Below are positions 43,701 to 56,825 of a stretch of 64,000 bases of DNA, one piece after another. The position numbers and the translations under genes are program-made. This stretch comes from Glandiceps talaboti (taxonomy: Eukaryota; Hemichordata; Enteropneusta; Spengelidae). The first letter of the stretch is position 1. The number at the start of each line of letters is the position of its first letter. The notes under the pieces are model-generated. The model had not been told where the DNA came from. It worked only from the letters and a program-made list of their open reading frames with translations, and did no database searches. The DNA is taken from contig NC_135550.1 of NCBI RefSeq assembly GCF_964340395.1, positions 20,480,676 through 20,544,675 on the forward strand. The letters are read 5' to 3'.

Positions 43701-46700
43701 CCAAACCGTAAAATCTTTTGTCTTTCCTGTAACTGAATATGCACGTGTATGCTTTGACAGTGTTTTCTTTATGAGAATAAAAGTTGAAAATAAAAAGTTC
43801 ATATTTCATGTTGTTTTTTTATTATTAGATGGGATTGTCTGGGAATTTTATCATGTTATCAGTGTTATATAGTGGTGGTATGATGATGAATTCAGCACAA
43901 CTAAGTATTGGTGATTTGTCAGCATTTTTACTATATGCTGGCTTTGTAGGAATTTCAATTGGTGGTAAGAATTCTGTTCAATAATTTCTAAAAGTAGAAT
44001 TGTGTGAAAGTAAAAAAAATTAATTTTTGTTTGGTACATCTGAAAATTAACACTCAAAAATTGTGTCTTTTTCTCTGACCTATTTTCGTGAATAAATATA
44101 CAACAGTAATTATGAAACTGTTAATTAGGAAACAGAAACAGATATTTGAATAAGTTTTGATGAACATTTTGTAAATAGATAACTATGCACTGGAGTAAAA
44201 GACATGTTATTGTGGATAAAAATGTCAGCCCAACATGTGTATCAGCAAAATTCAATAACGACCAACATATTTCATCTTGAAATACAATGTTTGATATAGA
44301 ATATATGAATTCTTACCCAGTGATAATTCTCATGTTCAAGTTGAAGTGGACCTACGTTATTTGATGTAGTCAGCTTGCAACAAATGAAAGTTGTTGTGAT
44401 AATTGTGAAAGTCAATCAGCAAGCATCCCATGTAATGTACTATTTCTATATGGAAAAAGTGGTGTTGATTATTCACACTTTTGGTGTAGTGTCTGACTAA
44501 TATACGTTTACTATCATTGCATGGTATACTGCATACATTTTGTATAATGTTTTCACTTTATGTTACTGACAGTCATGGTACAAGTATTGTCACACCTTTC
44601 TTTTCCTGATCTTTCAGGGTTGAGTTCTTTTTATTCTGAATTAATGAAGGCACTAGGAGCCAGTACAAGACTGTTTGAATTGATTGACACAAAACCATCG
44701 ATACCACTCACAGGTTAGTTTAAACTTGAATGGTCTTGAAATTATTAAAACAGTTGCTGTGATTTCACAAATACATTCAATATGAATTATCTTCAAGTAC
44801 CTTGTCACTGATTCTTCCACTACTAACGTGTCAACAGAAAAGTTAAGACTTTGATAGAAACCATCACAATGTTGCCTATTTGTGTGACTAAGGTGGACTG
44901 ACACCAAGATGAGGGAATTGGTATATTTCACCACAGCATGATAATTGAATATATAGTTTGTATCTGCTCTGTAACAATGCTTTTCAGTATGAAAAAGACT
45001 ACTGTATTTAACATACACAAATAATGTTTTGACAAAACAAATGACATACAATGTAAAGCAGTCTGCAAAGTTTGGCATACCCTAATATAATAATATGACT
45101 ATGTAGTAAAACAAATAAATAACAACATGTCTGCAACAGAATTAAATGTATTACTTCATTCTTTTCCAGATGGTATTCGACCAGTATTATCAAAGGTTCA
45201 GGGTGCAATTAAGTTCAGGGATGTAAGTTTTGCCTATCCTAGTCGTCCTGATGCATCAATATTTCAGAGTTTTAATCTAGAAGTTGATGCAGGTTCAGTA
45301 ACTGCTGTAGTTGGGTCCAGTGGTTCTGGTAAATCTACATTGGCAGCATTACTCATGAGATTCTATGATCCCAGTCAAGGTAAACAAACAAGTTGATCAG
45401 GTGTTTTGAATTTTGATAGTAACAATTTGGACTATCACAAAGTGCCTGATGATGATGATGATGATGTCATCGATAACTATAAGTGTTTTTTGGTTAGATT
45501 TTGGAGCCCCCTGATAACAAAGAGGAGGGGGTCTGGTAAAAGTTGAACAGATTTCCATATCTTGTTGCATAAATTTGGTGGGGAATTCCAGAAAAATATT
45601 TTCTGAGCACAGGTAGATTTTAAATGTTACCCACACATAATCAAAACACAGAATGTGCAAGTGAACTACCTGATACTCGGGAATTGTGTAATTGAAACCA
45701 TTGTCAACAACTGCGAATGGCCCCTCCACTGTCTATGGTGCTATACATTGTGGAGTTCCTGATTAATAGACTGGTTTGTTAAGGACGATCGCACAATGTC
45801 ACATGAGCTCAATAAATGAACATCATTTGTTTAGGACAAAAACCCCTCCCCCCTCCTCCTAAAGAAATGTTCACAAGGGCAACATCATACCTTTATATAT
45901 TATGTAAATCATGATGAAAACTAGTGGTCACACTACTATGATTGATGCAATGTAAGTACATGTAATAAGTATGCTCTTGGCTTGACATAGATGAATTCTG
46001 ATGAATGATGTTCTGAATTATAGCATTTCATTTTTTCTCTACAAGTGTGCAATGGAGCAACACAGCATTTCATTTACATTCAAAATATTTTATCTAAGAT
46101 ATGTTGACATCATACTTTGTGTTGACATTCCTGTAGGTCTTATATTCATTGATGATATTGATATCAGATCTCTAAGTCCTGAATGGTTAAGGAATCAAAT
46201 TGGCATTGTTAGTCAGGTAAGTCTGTCTCCAACCAAGACACAGTATAAATCACATGTACAGAAATCATTTCTACATGAGGCTATCAAACATTGACAGTAA
46301 CTAAGGCCAGTGGTATTTTGATTGTCATTTTTGTAGATTAAAAAGGTGAGTATGTGAGTATGTAATGACCACAAAATTTGTCATGATTTGTGACTGTAAA
46401 ACCATACACAAAATGGATACATCTCATTTCCAGTTTTCAGATCATAGATGAACAGACATAATCTCTTGTAGAGGAAATTCTGATTCAATATACCAACAAA
46501 TATTTTAGAGATTATTTAGTAAACTTATTAGTAGGGTAATTACCACAACCCAAAAACAATGAAGAGTTGGTTTTGTACCAAGAAAGTTAGACACACATGT
46601 AATAAAAGTTGTTTTCTGTTTGGATTCTACCAGGAACCAGTCTTGTTTTCCAGTTCTATTGCTGATAATATAGCTTACGGTGCAGGAGATATTTCTCAAG

Positions 46701-48389
46701 TTCAAATAGAAGACATATATGAAGCAGCTAGGATGTCAAATGCATATGATTTTGTACAAGGTTTCCCATCAGGGTTTGATACTCTAGTTGGTGAAAGAGG
46801 AATCATGCTATCAGGTGACAAAACAATTCTTTTCAACTCAAACTATTAACTTCATATTTTTCATGGAATTTTTAAAATAAGCATTTGTGTTCTCTTCAGA
46901 GTGCCAAGGTTATAGAAATAAATTCATACCGGATGAGCTAACAGTAAAAATATCCACCTGACAAAGAAAGAAAATAGTGTGTGCTCAAAGGGCTAGATAA
47001 TAATTTGGGTTTGGAATTTGTCTCAAAACAGACTGTAATGCAAGCATGTTGTGGTATAGTCTGTAAGATACAACATTTACCACATTATCATATATACCCA
47101 CTGTCACATCTGTATAGCCTACATTTTAATTTGGTGGGGAACAGCGCCCTCACATCAGTGCAATAATTTACTTTATCACGCTCAGGCACACTTTGCCCAA
47201 ATAAAGTCAGTTGTGTAAATTGTTCAACCATTTCTTCTAAGAAAAATAAGCAAAAGAATATTTCTAATGTATTCTAATGTTCCATGGGGTACGTGACAAA
47301 ACCTTTACAGGCCAGATATAGGTTTTGCAGACCTTGATATTGTGACTTAATGGGCCCTTCCAAAGTCAGGCCCTAATGCCATACAACCTTGGTCTGCAAA
47401 ACCCATATTTGGTCTGTAAAGAGGACTGAAGGACACCATGTATCTTATACTCTATGTGTGGTGATGCTTATTAATACCTGGTTTGTTTATAGGTGGACAA
47501 AAGCAAAGAATTGCTATTGCTAGAGCTATTCTGAAGAATCCTAAAATTCTACTATTAGATGAAGCAACAAGGTAAGATCATGTTACACATGTGTGAATAC
47601 TTTGCTGTAGAATAGAATGGTTGTTACAGTGTGTTTACAGTACTGGAGCATGTCTGTCCCATCTAATACTACATGAAACATACATGTCACTATGTAGTTG
47701 ACAGTGTGCTCTCTGTTGCAGTGGGTCAAAATGATAAAAATAAAAGTAGATTTTCTTGAGAGTCACCACATCATGGTATGGGATAGGTTAATGTGACATG
47801 GCTAATTACTTTAGGGGGGGGATACTGGTTGCTGATAGTTTTTATTCTGTTGCATTGTTCTGAAAATCTAATGAGAACTATAAAGGCAGATGAACCAAAT
47901 TAGTAATTCCTTGGGGCAGTCAAGTTGTAATCAAGAACTAAATTATCCTTATATACCTTTTCATAGACATGATGTAAACATATAACAGAATACCATAGCC
48001 ACTACAACTAATTTATTAAAACATTTTCCACTGATCCTGCTCATATCTGTTATTTATTCTTGGTAATGTCTATTAAAACTTAGATTGACCAGAATATATG
48101 CATGTAAAACATTGTCACCAAATGTAACCGACTACAACAATATGGTTTGACTTGTAGTGCCTTAGATGCTGAGAGTGAACACCTTGTACAAGAAGCCTTG
48201 GAGAGAGTGATGGTTGGACGAACTGTTATCACTATTGCCCATAGACTATCAACAATCAAAAATGCTAATACTATAGCAGTACTTCATAATGGTGGAATAG
48301 CTGAGTTAGGAACTTATGACCAACTCATGGCATTGTCTGAGGGAATATTCAGACGGTTAGTTGAGCGACAGACAGTAACTTCTTCATGA
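39322..48389 (+). CDS. ABCB10: ABCB10-type mitochondrial ABC half-transporter
   Basis: Twelve exons: 39322-39688, 40271-40474, 41083-41285, 41891-42025, 42867-43013, 43829-43964, 44618-44713, 45170-45379, 46137-46216, 46634-46814, 47493-47571, 48158-48389; 2070 nt, 689 residues. The first exon is an Arg/Ser/Cys-rich mitochondrial targeting region ending in a [11 protein letters not shown]-like segment. A six-helix membrane domain follows, starting [17 protein letters not shown]. The ATPase domain has Walker [11 protein letters not shown]-loop VSQEPVLF, signature [15 protein letters not shown], Walker [11 protein letters not shown]-loop SALDAES and His-loop IAHRLSTI, all intact. ABCB10 sits in the inner mitochondrial membrane and supports haem synthesis and redox homeostasis, acting as a homodimer. 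The start is the ATG at 39322 in the open frame; an in-frame GTG lies upstream. A possible AATAAA is at 48586-48591. Confidence 0.96.
39978..40076. repeat. (GTCT)n / (GACT)n microsatellite in ABCB10 intron 1
   Basis: About 15 GTCT units, then GACT and GGCT units. Confidence 0.93.
40662..40756. repeat. (GT)n microsatellite in ABCB10 intron 2
   Basis: About 45 GT units with two GC interruptions. Confidence 0.94.
43140..43388. mobile_element. Long-hairpin MITE in ABCB10 intron 5
   Basis: Arms of about 115 bp (43140-43258 and 43275-43388) are inverted copies of each other and share GATGTCGGCTAATCGTTCAT, TGTTATTTTACCT and GCTTGAATTGACCTT. Both outer ends are GGCAT. A target duplication is not clear. 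There is no coding content. Confidence 0.78.
47150..47450. mobile_element. MITE/SINE-like element in ABCB10 intron 10, copy 1
   Basis: It holds a hairpin (TTTACAG.CCAGATATAGG... with its inverse ending TGGTCTGTAAAG) around GGGCCCTTCCAAAGTCAGGC. A TTATCACGC.C.GGCACACTTT segment lies upstream. A second copy lies at 48640-49015. Confidence 0.65.
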
Positions 48390-48585
48390 TAACAACAATT
48401 AAATGGTGTGAACCGTGATGATCCGTGGATAGACCTGTCAGGAACTATTCTATTTTGGGTTTATTACATTTGTGAGGAACAATTTATCATAAAATTTTAG
48501 TGATTTACAAGGATCCACATATCTTTACGAAAAAGAATTCCTATTTTTTGTGTCCTGCTTTTTAATCATATCAGAAATGTACAAT

Positions 48586-48591
48586 AATAAA
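48586..48591 (+). promoter_or_regulatory. Candidate polyadenylation signal of ABCB10
   Basis: AATAAA lies about 197 nt after the ABCB10 stop codon, at the expected distance for a short 3' UTR. Other AATAAA-like words occur further on, so the true end is uncertain. Confidence 0.4.
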
Positions 48592-48639
48592 TGTTATCAT
48601 ATACCCAGTATCAATTCTAATGCAATTCAATGGAGAGCA

Positions 48640-49015
48640 CGTGTAGCGAATCCAGGGAATAATTTTCCGTTATCACGCCCCGGCACACTTTCTCCAAATA
48701 TGGCAATTGGCATGCTCATCAATATCCGTTCACTCAGTGATTTGGCGTTGTTAATTTCTTCACTTGTCACTAAAGTGTCACGAACTATTTTACATTTTTG
48801 CAAATAAATTATTATTTCTCTGCCAATTTATAATAAATTGTAATCAGATTATATGATTCAAACAATGTTTCCATGCCACTATGTGGGGTATATGATAAAA
48901 CTTTTATGACCTGGATATGAGTTTTGGGGACCTTGGTAGTATGGCTTACAGGCACTCCTAAAGTCAGGCCCTTCTGGCCACAAAACCTATATCCGGGCCG
49001 TGAAGATTATTTTCT
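48640..49015. mobile_element. MITE/SINE-like element, copy 2, downstream of ABCB10
   Basis: Same order of segments as 47150-47450: TTATCACGCCCCGGCACACT, then a hairpin-like part with AAAGTCAGGCCCTTC and CCTATATCCGGGCC. The two copies are clearly diverged. Confidence 0.62.
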
Positions 49016-49948
49016 GTTACTAGACCATGTACATGTTATGCAGCTAGATAGTTATACATGCCCATATCACATTAGACTCTACATTGATGTTTGATAAAGA
49101 CATTGTGTATTGCTGATAGCTCACTTTATGATACTTCATGTTAATTTGCAAGTACTGGAATTCATCAAATGTGTTCTTCTCCTACATGTACAAGTGCCTC
49201 AATTGAAATAGAATATGAGTGTGTACATTATGATTTTTAAATTCTTTTTTCTGTCACACACTCAAATTTTGTGAAGGGATCAGTAAATAATTCATTCCTT
49301 CTAATAAAATGTGCTGCAATTATGAATATATCTATTAAACTAAGAATGGAGATTTTTAGATAGTTATAATTTTTAGTCAGTCGACAGGCAGGGTATTTGA
49401 TATTTTGGAGTGAATGGTTTGTTAACAGGGTAGGGGAGTTATTCCCATAGTATGGTGAATGGGGAAGGCATCCTAAAAATGGGATACTTTTTCACAAAAA
49501 AATTAATGTGGTCCACTTATGTCTAAATGTATTCATTTCTCAAACATTGGTCGATAAAGACAGAGTTTCATCTCTCATGCACCACAAATATCTCCAAACT
49601 CAAGTGAAAGGTAAACTCATGCTCAAAATATTGTACAGTAATGTGAATTGTGCCCAGTGAGCATGTAGCAAGTAATTTATAAAGGTAGGTGATCACAAAC
49701 CAACCTAAATGATGTTTATCACTCTATCAAGTTGTGGCTTCTTGAAATGAGCATATACAAAAAGTGCCTTTTTTGGTTTAGAAATACTTGGTATATAAAC
49801 TTGTACATTTGTATAAAATTAATATAGAAATCTGAATGCCTTCAATTTTGTCTATGGTGATACGTTGGTCTATGAATGAATAAATAACCTCTTTAATATC
49901 AAGCGATGTGCCTATTATTCAGTACTCTCTAGTGTTTTGAGTTGATGT

Positions 49949-49950
<2 letters not shown>

Positions 49951-49984
<34 letters not shown>
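49951..49984. repeat. (GT)n microsatellite between ABCB10 and the TIR-Death gene
   Basis: About 16 GT units in the convergent intergenic stretch. Confidence 0.9.
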
Positions 49985-49986
<2 letters not shown>

Positions 49987-51496
49987 GTTTTGATAGTCAT
50001 ATGTTTGCATGTCATTGCTGCCAAATCAATACAAGCTTAATAGGAGGCCTATAGGAGTTTGAATTTGATTCTATGCTAAACTGGTAGCCAGTGGAAATCA
50101 TTGATTCCATACTGAACTAGTAGCCAGTGGAAATCATTCAGAATATATGCTATGTGAACAATTCTTCATCTTGACAACCCTAAAAATATCCTATTATTTT
50201 TAAAGCTTAAAAATCTATGTTTAGACCCAAATTGACTATGGGATCATCTTGTCTTGTGTATGCACAGACAGACAAATACTTCACCAAGCTTGTAGCATTA
50301 TTGAAATGGTAATACAAATGTTGTACATTTTGTGAAAAAGCAGTTTGTTGTCATATTGAAAAATATTGTGACCAATAATAATGTACCCATGGTATATACA
50401 CACTTGGGGGGGGGGGGGGGGGAAACAGACAGTACAGTAGACAATGGATGAAAATTCTAAGTTTTATTTGCAATGCCAATGGTATGCAATGTATATAATA
50501 CAACAGAACAGGCATGAATATGCCAGCAGAAGCAAAATTTGTTGTGAAAAAATTACATAATTGTTACAAATGTTTTACTTTGTAAACATCTGCCTCTACT
50601 AACAATCAAACTGTTTACATTGTACTTTTTATTTTGCTATGAGAGGATTTGAATTTTACCACAGCTTAGGTTAGTATCATACAAATATATTTCCTTATCA
50701 GGTATAAATATATCCTCCACATAATCAGAATGTTTTACCTATGACAAAATAAAAACAGCGTGGAATTTTTTTGTATGAGATGAACGACACTAAACATTTC
50801 TGATTATCATATCAATAAGTATATGAAACTCAACTTCACAAAACACCTGCCTACAACCTAAAATATGTCAACTTACAAGAGTCAAGATCTAAGACTGAAA
50901 ATATTTGGATCTTAGATATTAAACTTTCCAAAGTTTTCCTTTCATTTTTTTTTCTATCTATGATTTTTTAAACTTTTGTGGTCTGTAGGTTAGGATAGGC
51001 TCTGGATAGGCCATGTTGTACTCAAAATAAGACTCGAATATTTCACTTTCATGATTGATTTTTGAAAAATTTTCCATCACTATGTTCTATGGTAGGGCTG
51101 GGTCTGGTTGGAATCACACATTTCCGTTTGGCCAAATACAACCAAAATTAATTTACAAAAGTGGCAGACTATCAATAAAACTGTTTACTTTTGAATTTTT
51201 AAACCAAATGAAGCACCTCAAAGCAAAACATTGTTCCACATTATATATATGATCTTGGACAAATATTTGCTGAAAATTTATTCAACAAACAAGCAAACAA
51301 TTCATAACATCGTGAGGATTGTGATATATTGCTACTAATGAATCATGCAAGATATTATCTAAACCTAAACCGAACGACATTCTTTTTGTTTCTGGATTAC
51401 AAGACTCTGAAAGTACTACAATATACAAGTTGTCAATAAACTGAAAGTTTATATATGAATTTAGTTTCTGACATGAATTTTCCTGGATTCTTCAAC

Positions 51497-51822
51497 CTAA
51501 ATCTTCAGTTCCTCCAACATATCTAAAACATCCATCCGACTAATACCTCTGATATCTTTTTTGAATTCTTCTGTTGTGTACTTTGGATGTTTGCTGGCAA
51601 GGTACTCTAAATAACATATTGTACCACTCTCTTTCTGTTTCTCCCAATATGTTATCTTCTTGTTTGGCACCCCCTTTCTACTTGCTAGATGTCTCCAGTC
51701 TTTTACACAGGCAAAAGGAGGATCCAATAGGCACATAAGTTCCTCTTTTACATCCTCATTGAAGTTCTTAACCAGTTTACTACTAGAACTGGTTGAACTG
51801 AAAAACTGGCTTTCTGGTATCA
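51497..51822 (-). CDS. Death-domain exon (last exon of the TIR-Death gene)
   Basis: This 326-nt exon encodes VIPESQFF followed by a Ser-rich linker and a complete Death domain of about 85 residues, then a TAG stop. Hallmarks are the conserved Trp in DWRHLAS, the IxxWE-like ITYWEK helix, LEYLASKHP and the final RMDVLDMLEEL helix. Keeping the whole Death domain on a single exon is compatible with shuffling. Confidence 0.9.
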
Positions 51823-54800
51823 CTGTAAAGAAGAAAAGATGTATTTTCTAATCAAGTTAGATGACCATATCACACATTTACCAGACTTTATCAACTGACT
51901 ACCTGACCATATCCCACAATTACCAGACTTTATCAACTGACTACCTGGCCATATCCCACAATTACCAGACTTTATCAACTGACTACCTGACCACATCACA
52001 CATTTACTAGACTTTATCAACTGATTACCTGGCCATATCATTTTATTTATACTGGATAGTTCTTTAAGCATTTAAACACTTGTCTCCCAAGAAGTCCAGT
52101 GAGGCCCATCCCTCATGGGTTCAGTGTTAATGAAGGAGGAAACTTGAGTACCCGGGGAAAACCTGCGTTGTTCGGTAGAGTCAAACTGAATGACACTCTT
52201 CTTACTTACAGCGTGGTAAATTTAATCGAACCCTAAATGGGTCTGAACCCCGACTGCAGTGGTAAAAGGCAAGTGGCTTAACCATTCGGCCACCGACAAA
52301 CATGATAGCCTATATACATGTGGAGTACCACCACTGGTATAGTCTAGGTGCACCTATGAAACGATATGATGCATAATACATTTGTGCTGACAATATTTGA
52401 CCAACCTTTGTTTTTGGAATGACACTCCGGATCATCACAAGTGATGTTTTCCTTTACCTCAGGTGGATGTTGTTCTTCTACAGACTGCAAGAAGGTAAAA
52501 TGTCAGACAAGTGGGTTGTAAGTAAAAAAAATAAGTGTATCAATTAGTACACTGTGTGAAATTGTTTTCTTCTCCTTCTACCCATTTTCTTTGGAATGTC
52601 CAGTTTAAGTGTTTTCCTTAAATCATAAAACAGTCATCAAAACTCATTTCAATCTTTCTGAAATATTTGTGTCATAAAACAAAGAGTGGTCTAACTGACA
52701 GTATGTGTGCCTGATCATATTTGGCAGCCATCCCATCATGTAGCATTTGTGGAATAAAAAACCAGTGCATACAAAAATTGCAAACTTTAAAACTTGAAAC
52801 TTTAATCAAACCCAAGTTGCAGTATTTTCACAAGTCGTCTTCTAATAATCACCTTTTTAACCTGGATATTTTTTCCATCTCCATTTGCATTCACCATCAA
52901 TCCTGGTTCCTCAGGTTCCTCATTTTCTGACCCTGCAACAGATTTTGAAATTGATGACGAGACACAGAAATATTTACATAAAGTACCCTTACGATGTGTT
53001 AAACATCACATGAATACATCACACTATCTGTTCATTCCAGTTTGTATGATTTCTGTCACACTTCTAGGAGCCACTGATGTCAAATGTACACATGCGAGTG
53101 TCAAGGATTCCAGATATTTTATATTTATTTTAGCTTGCTCTTTTTCTGTCACTCTAATTATAATCTGCAGTCTTGTAGTCATAGCAACTAAGAGAAAAGG
53201 GGACTATAAATAATATCAACTGTCACATGAGTGAATGTGAAAGACTAATATAGCAACATAACTACACTATAGTTTTGTAATTATCAAATCAGTAGAAACA
53301 ATTGTGCTAAACTCTGTTTAGCAGTGTTATTGGACATTTTATTATGTGTAGACTATATAGAGAATGTGCCATATATTCTATACAGCCAAAAGTTCATGGG
53401 GAAAATATTTGAGTTTATCATAATGAGATCACAGTATAATTTGTTCACTATGGTAAATAATTTAATTGTAAGATGAGGTATTTGTTATGATAACTTACTT
53501 GAGTTTTCGTTTTCTTCTTTTTTACTAGAGTCATCGTTTTCTCTGTCCACATCCTGTACTGGTAATGTGCTATCTTCTTGTAGAGCATTAGGTACTAAGT
53601 CAATTGAATCCTGCAATACAAGGATGGTGGTCACTAACCATATATTTTCATATTTTGTGCTTGCTTATAATGGCTCCCAGTGATATCTTGAAGCAGACAT
53701 ATACACACATTTCTACAGAACTTCATTCCGACTTGGGACTATATGACAGAGCTATGTTGCATGCTCAATATCACATTGTTGTGGAACTGTCACTGAAGAC
53801 TTTCCCTGTCAGTCCACAGCCTATCCTGGAGTCACCAACGCTCCATTAGTAACCATATTTTATGGTTAATCGTTACTTTCGATACGTACAAAGATTATAA
53901 AATTTCAAATTTAGCTAATGAAAATTGATACATGGAAAGACTGTAGACTTGATACTTTATATATTATTACACATTTACATTGACTATATGTTGATGGAGT
54001 ATTCACTTTTTAATGTAAAATATTCTAAGTTGATTAACATCATAATGGATTCTAATAATACATTAACTTTATCATATTGATACCAAATTCATACATTGAA
54101 GGTCTGTGGTTTGACATCTTACATGTAATTGATAAATACATATTATACTTTAGATGTGGTTACCTGGCCAGCTGACTGAATGCTCATACAACCCTCACTT
54201 TGATGTGCCAAGCTGTCCTTTTCATTACAGTCTGGTTCTACACCTGTTGAAAACAAGTGAACAATTACGTGAACTACACATCAAATACTTTTGGCTTACA
54301 TTTGGCAAACACAACGAGTAATCAAATCAAATCAATAAATTATCAAGTAGAAAATAAAAGTAATTAAACCTAATCCGATTACAAGGCAATCAATCTTGTG
54401 GTTTTTTGAATCAATTACATACATACTAACTAATAGCCAGACTAAACCATACCTATTATAATAGTACTGTTCAGTTGTGATAAAGAAATCATGGTACCCA
54501 TTGTAGCACCTTTTACTTATGGAAGTGCTAGTGAACTGTGTGTAGTTTGAGCAAGTAGCTGTACATATAGTTCTGAATTAGTAAATCAAAGCTGTGCTTA
54601 TAATTCAAATTTTTAAATATATATCAACACACAAAACAATAATTGTTAAATACAAAGCGACCTAATTGGATGAGATTTGACAACCCTGCAACTTTTGTGA
54701 GAAGATGTGCATTTGTCTAGAGTTGTGTCAATCAGATTGCAGTCTCTATTAACAGTTGTAGCGCAGTCCCCTCCAACATCAAAACATATAGAGTAAACAA

Positions 54801-56791
54801 AACTGTAAGTAACAATATAACATACCATTAATGAAATCTGGTGCATTATTGACATCAATGACTTTTTCACTATTACCATTACCGGTTTCTACTGCTGATG
54901 CTCCTTTTAAGTTGCAGTCTGCATTCTCATGTTTTTCAGATGCTAAAATGACAATTTGAAAGTATAACACTTTACTTTAGTCAGTTGGAAATAAACAAGA
55001 AAAGTGTACATGTGAGTAAATATCAACAGTTGCAGTTACAACCTGAATGATTCTTGAAGTTGAAAGTTTATGTTTAGTGATTGTCTGATGTGCATGTCTG
55101 GGTAAAGTACTTTTTTGTCTCTTCACAAACACTGTGTCATGTTAATACAAGCACTAAGCTTTAGGATACAGTGTGAAATCATTGACTATGTCTTGTTCAG
55201 GTACCACAGTCTGAAACTGAAGCCCAATTTTTGACCAAATATACAAACACTGGTATTACAATATAGAAGATTCAGAAAAATGTGGAGCCATAAAAAAATA
55301 AACTTGTAGCATTGCAAAACTGTGATGCAGTGTTATAACATCTGACTTCATGTGATCATTAACTAAGTTATTCCATTAATATTGTGCATGAAAGTTGATC
55401 TTAACTATATTTATAATTCAATTACACATGTTTTTTCATTTGTTTGGTTGTTATTTTCCATATAAATAAGTGATACAGACACACATATTGAAATTATATG
55501 GTGCATCCATATCTCAGGCAAGCATTTGCTGTGACAAACTATTCACATTCAGGGCTATCAAATTTCAATTTACGTTATACTTATACATACAGCAATTTTT
55601 TTAAATAGTTTTTTTTTTATGAGATTGCTACCAAAACCAAATAATTAAATATACACAGTAAGCTTATTATACTGATACTTTTCAATATTGTTAGCATACT
55701 TTACAAGATACAGTTGTATACTTACATCTGCAATCTTCTTTATCAAATAAATTCTTGCCATCACTGACATCTATAGCTAGTTGACCAACTTCATTATTTG
55801 TGTCATGCTGTGTCACCTTTCCTCCCTCTTTCTTTTGTTCTTTGTCAAGGACATTGTTTACTGTCATGTTTTTATCATCACTTGATGCTGTAAAAGAATT
55901 TTTATATAATCAGTCTTTTGGACAAACTTTTTAAATAAAATTTATCATAATCTAGGGCACACAATCCTGCAGTTATGACAATGATATGATCCTTTCTAAA
56001 AAGTTGGTAACTCAGGAAACTAAGAATATACAAATACTGTATGGACTTACACATTTTGTCCTGGAGCATGAACAACCCTTCATTTGCTTCAGTTCCAATG
56101 GTAGGTCTTGTAGAATCCGCATCCATCGCCATAGCAACAGTTGGATCCATTGATTCTACAGGCTCTCTCTTTGGTTCTGAAATCAAGTAAAATTGTTGCT
56201 ATGGGTATGACTCATTTGAAGCTGTCAATCATTTCATTTTATTTGAAATCTAAATAATTTCACAAATTCTTTAACTATGCTTCGTGTATTTATCTGGCTC
56301 TTTGAATGACCTTATCATTTACCTAAAACCCTGAATCAAAGTTTTTAAGTATTCTATTTATAGTATTTTTTTAAAGGTGGAATAAATTACATGGAATGGG
56401 GTGGGGTGGGGTGGGTTAAGCAGTGTGAATTATCCCAAGGGAATTCATCCCAGCAATATATACATGACAGTATTTGAACATGAAAATAAATACTGAGGGA
56501 TAAAAAGCAGGAATAACTGTTACCATGACTACAAACATTTCAGGCGATAAAGAACACAAATTTCACTCCCAAGTGAATAGAATAGATACCCACCACTCAT
56601 CTGAGCTTCTCTTGATGACATTGGTTGGTTGGGCTTTTCTACATAGGTACCTGCCCCTGAAAGAAAGAAATTAAATCAAATTATCAACAAAAGCTAGTGA
56701 CAGTCAAAAGTTTAAAACTTCAGACTTCGTTTATCTCAAAATAGAATATATTACAAATTTAATGTACAACAACAACAATAACGACGATGAC

Positions 56792-56825
<34 letters not shown>

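Larger units (their letters stand above)
48390..51496. other. Convergent intergenic stretch between ABCB10 and the TIR-Death gene
   Basis: Contains the second MITE/SINE-like copy, a GT tract, a pair of direct 36-bp-scale repeats (TAGCCAGTGGAAATCATT at about 50087 and 50115), a G-run at about 50406-50422 and otherwise AT-rich unique DNA. No exon supported. Confidence 0.6.

Noticed and set aside
51820-52071. Repeated frame with SGSQLIKSGNCGIW units
   Set aside because: Product of the 42-bp intron minisatellite; spliced out in the phase-consistent gene model.
53010-53213. Small membrane protein frame on the plus strand (hydrophobic stretch near ILACSFSVTLIIICSLVVIA)
   Set aside because: Lies in an intron of the TIR-Death gene on the opposite strand, has no supporting promoter or splice context; kept out as chance, though a hydrophobic run is visible.
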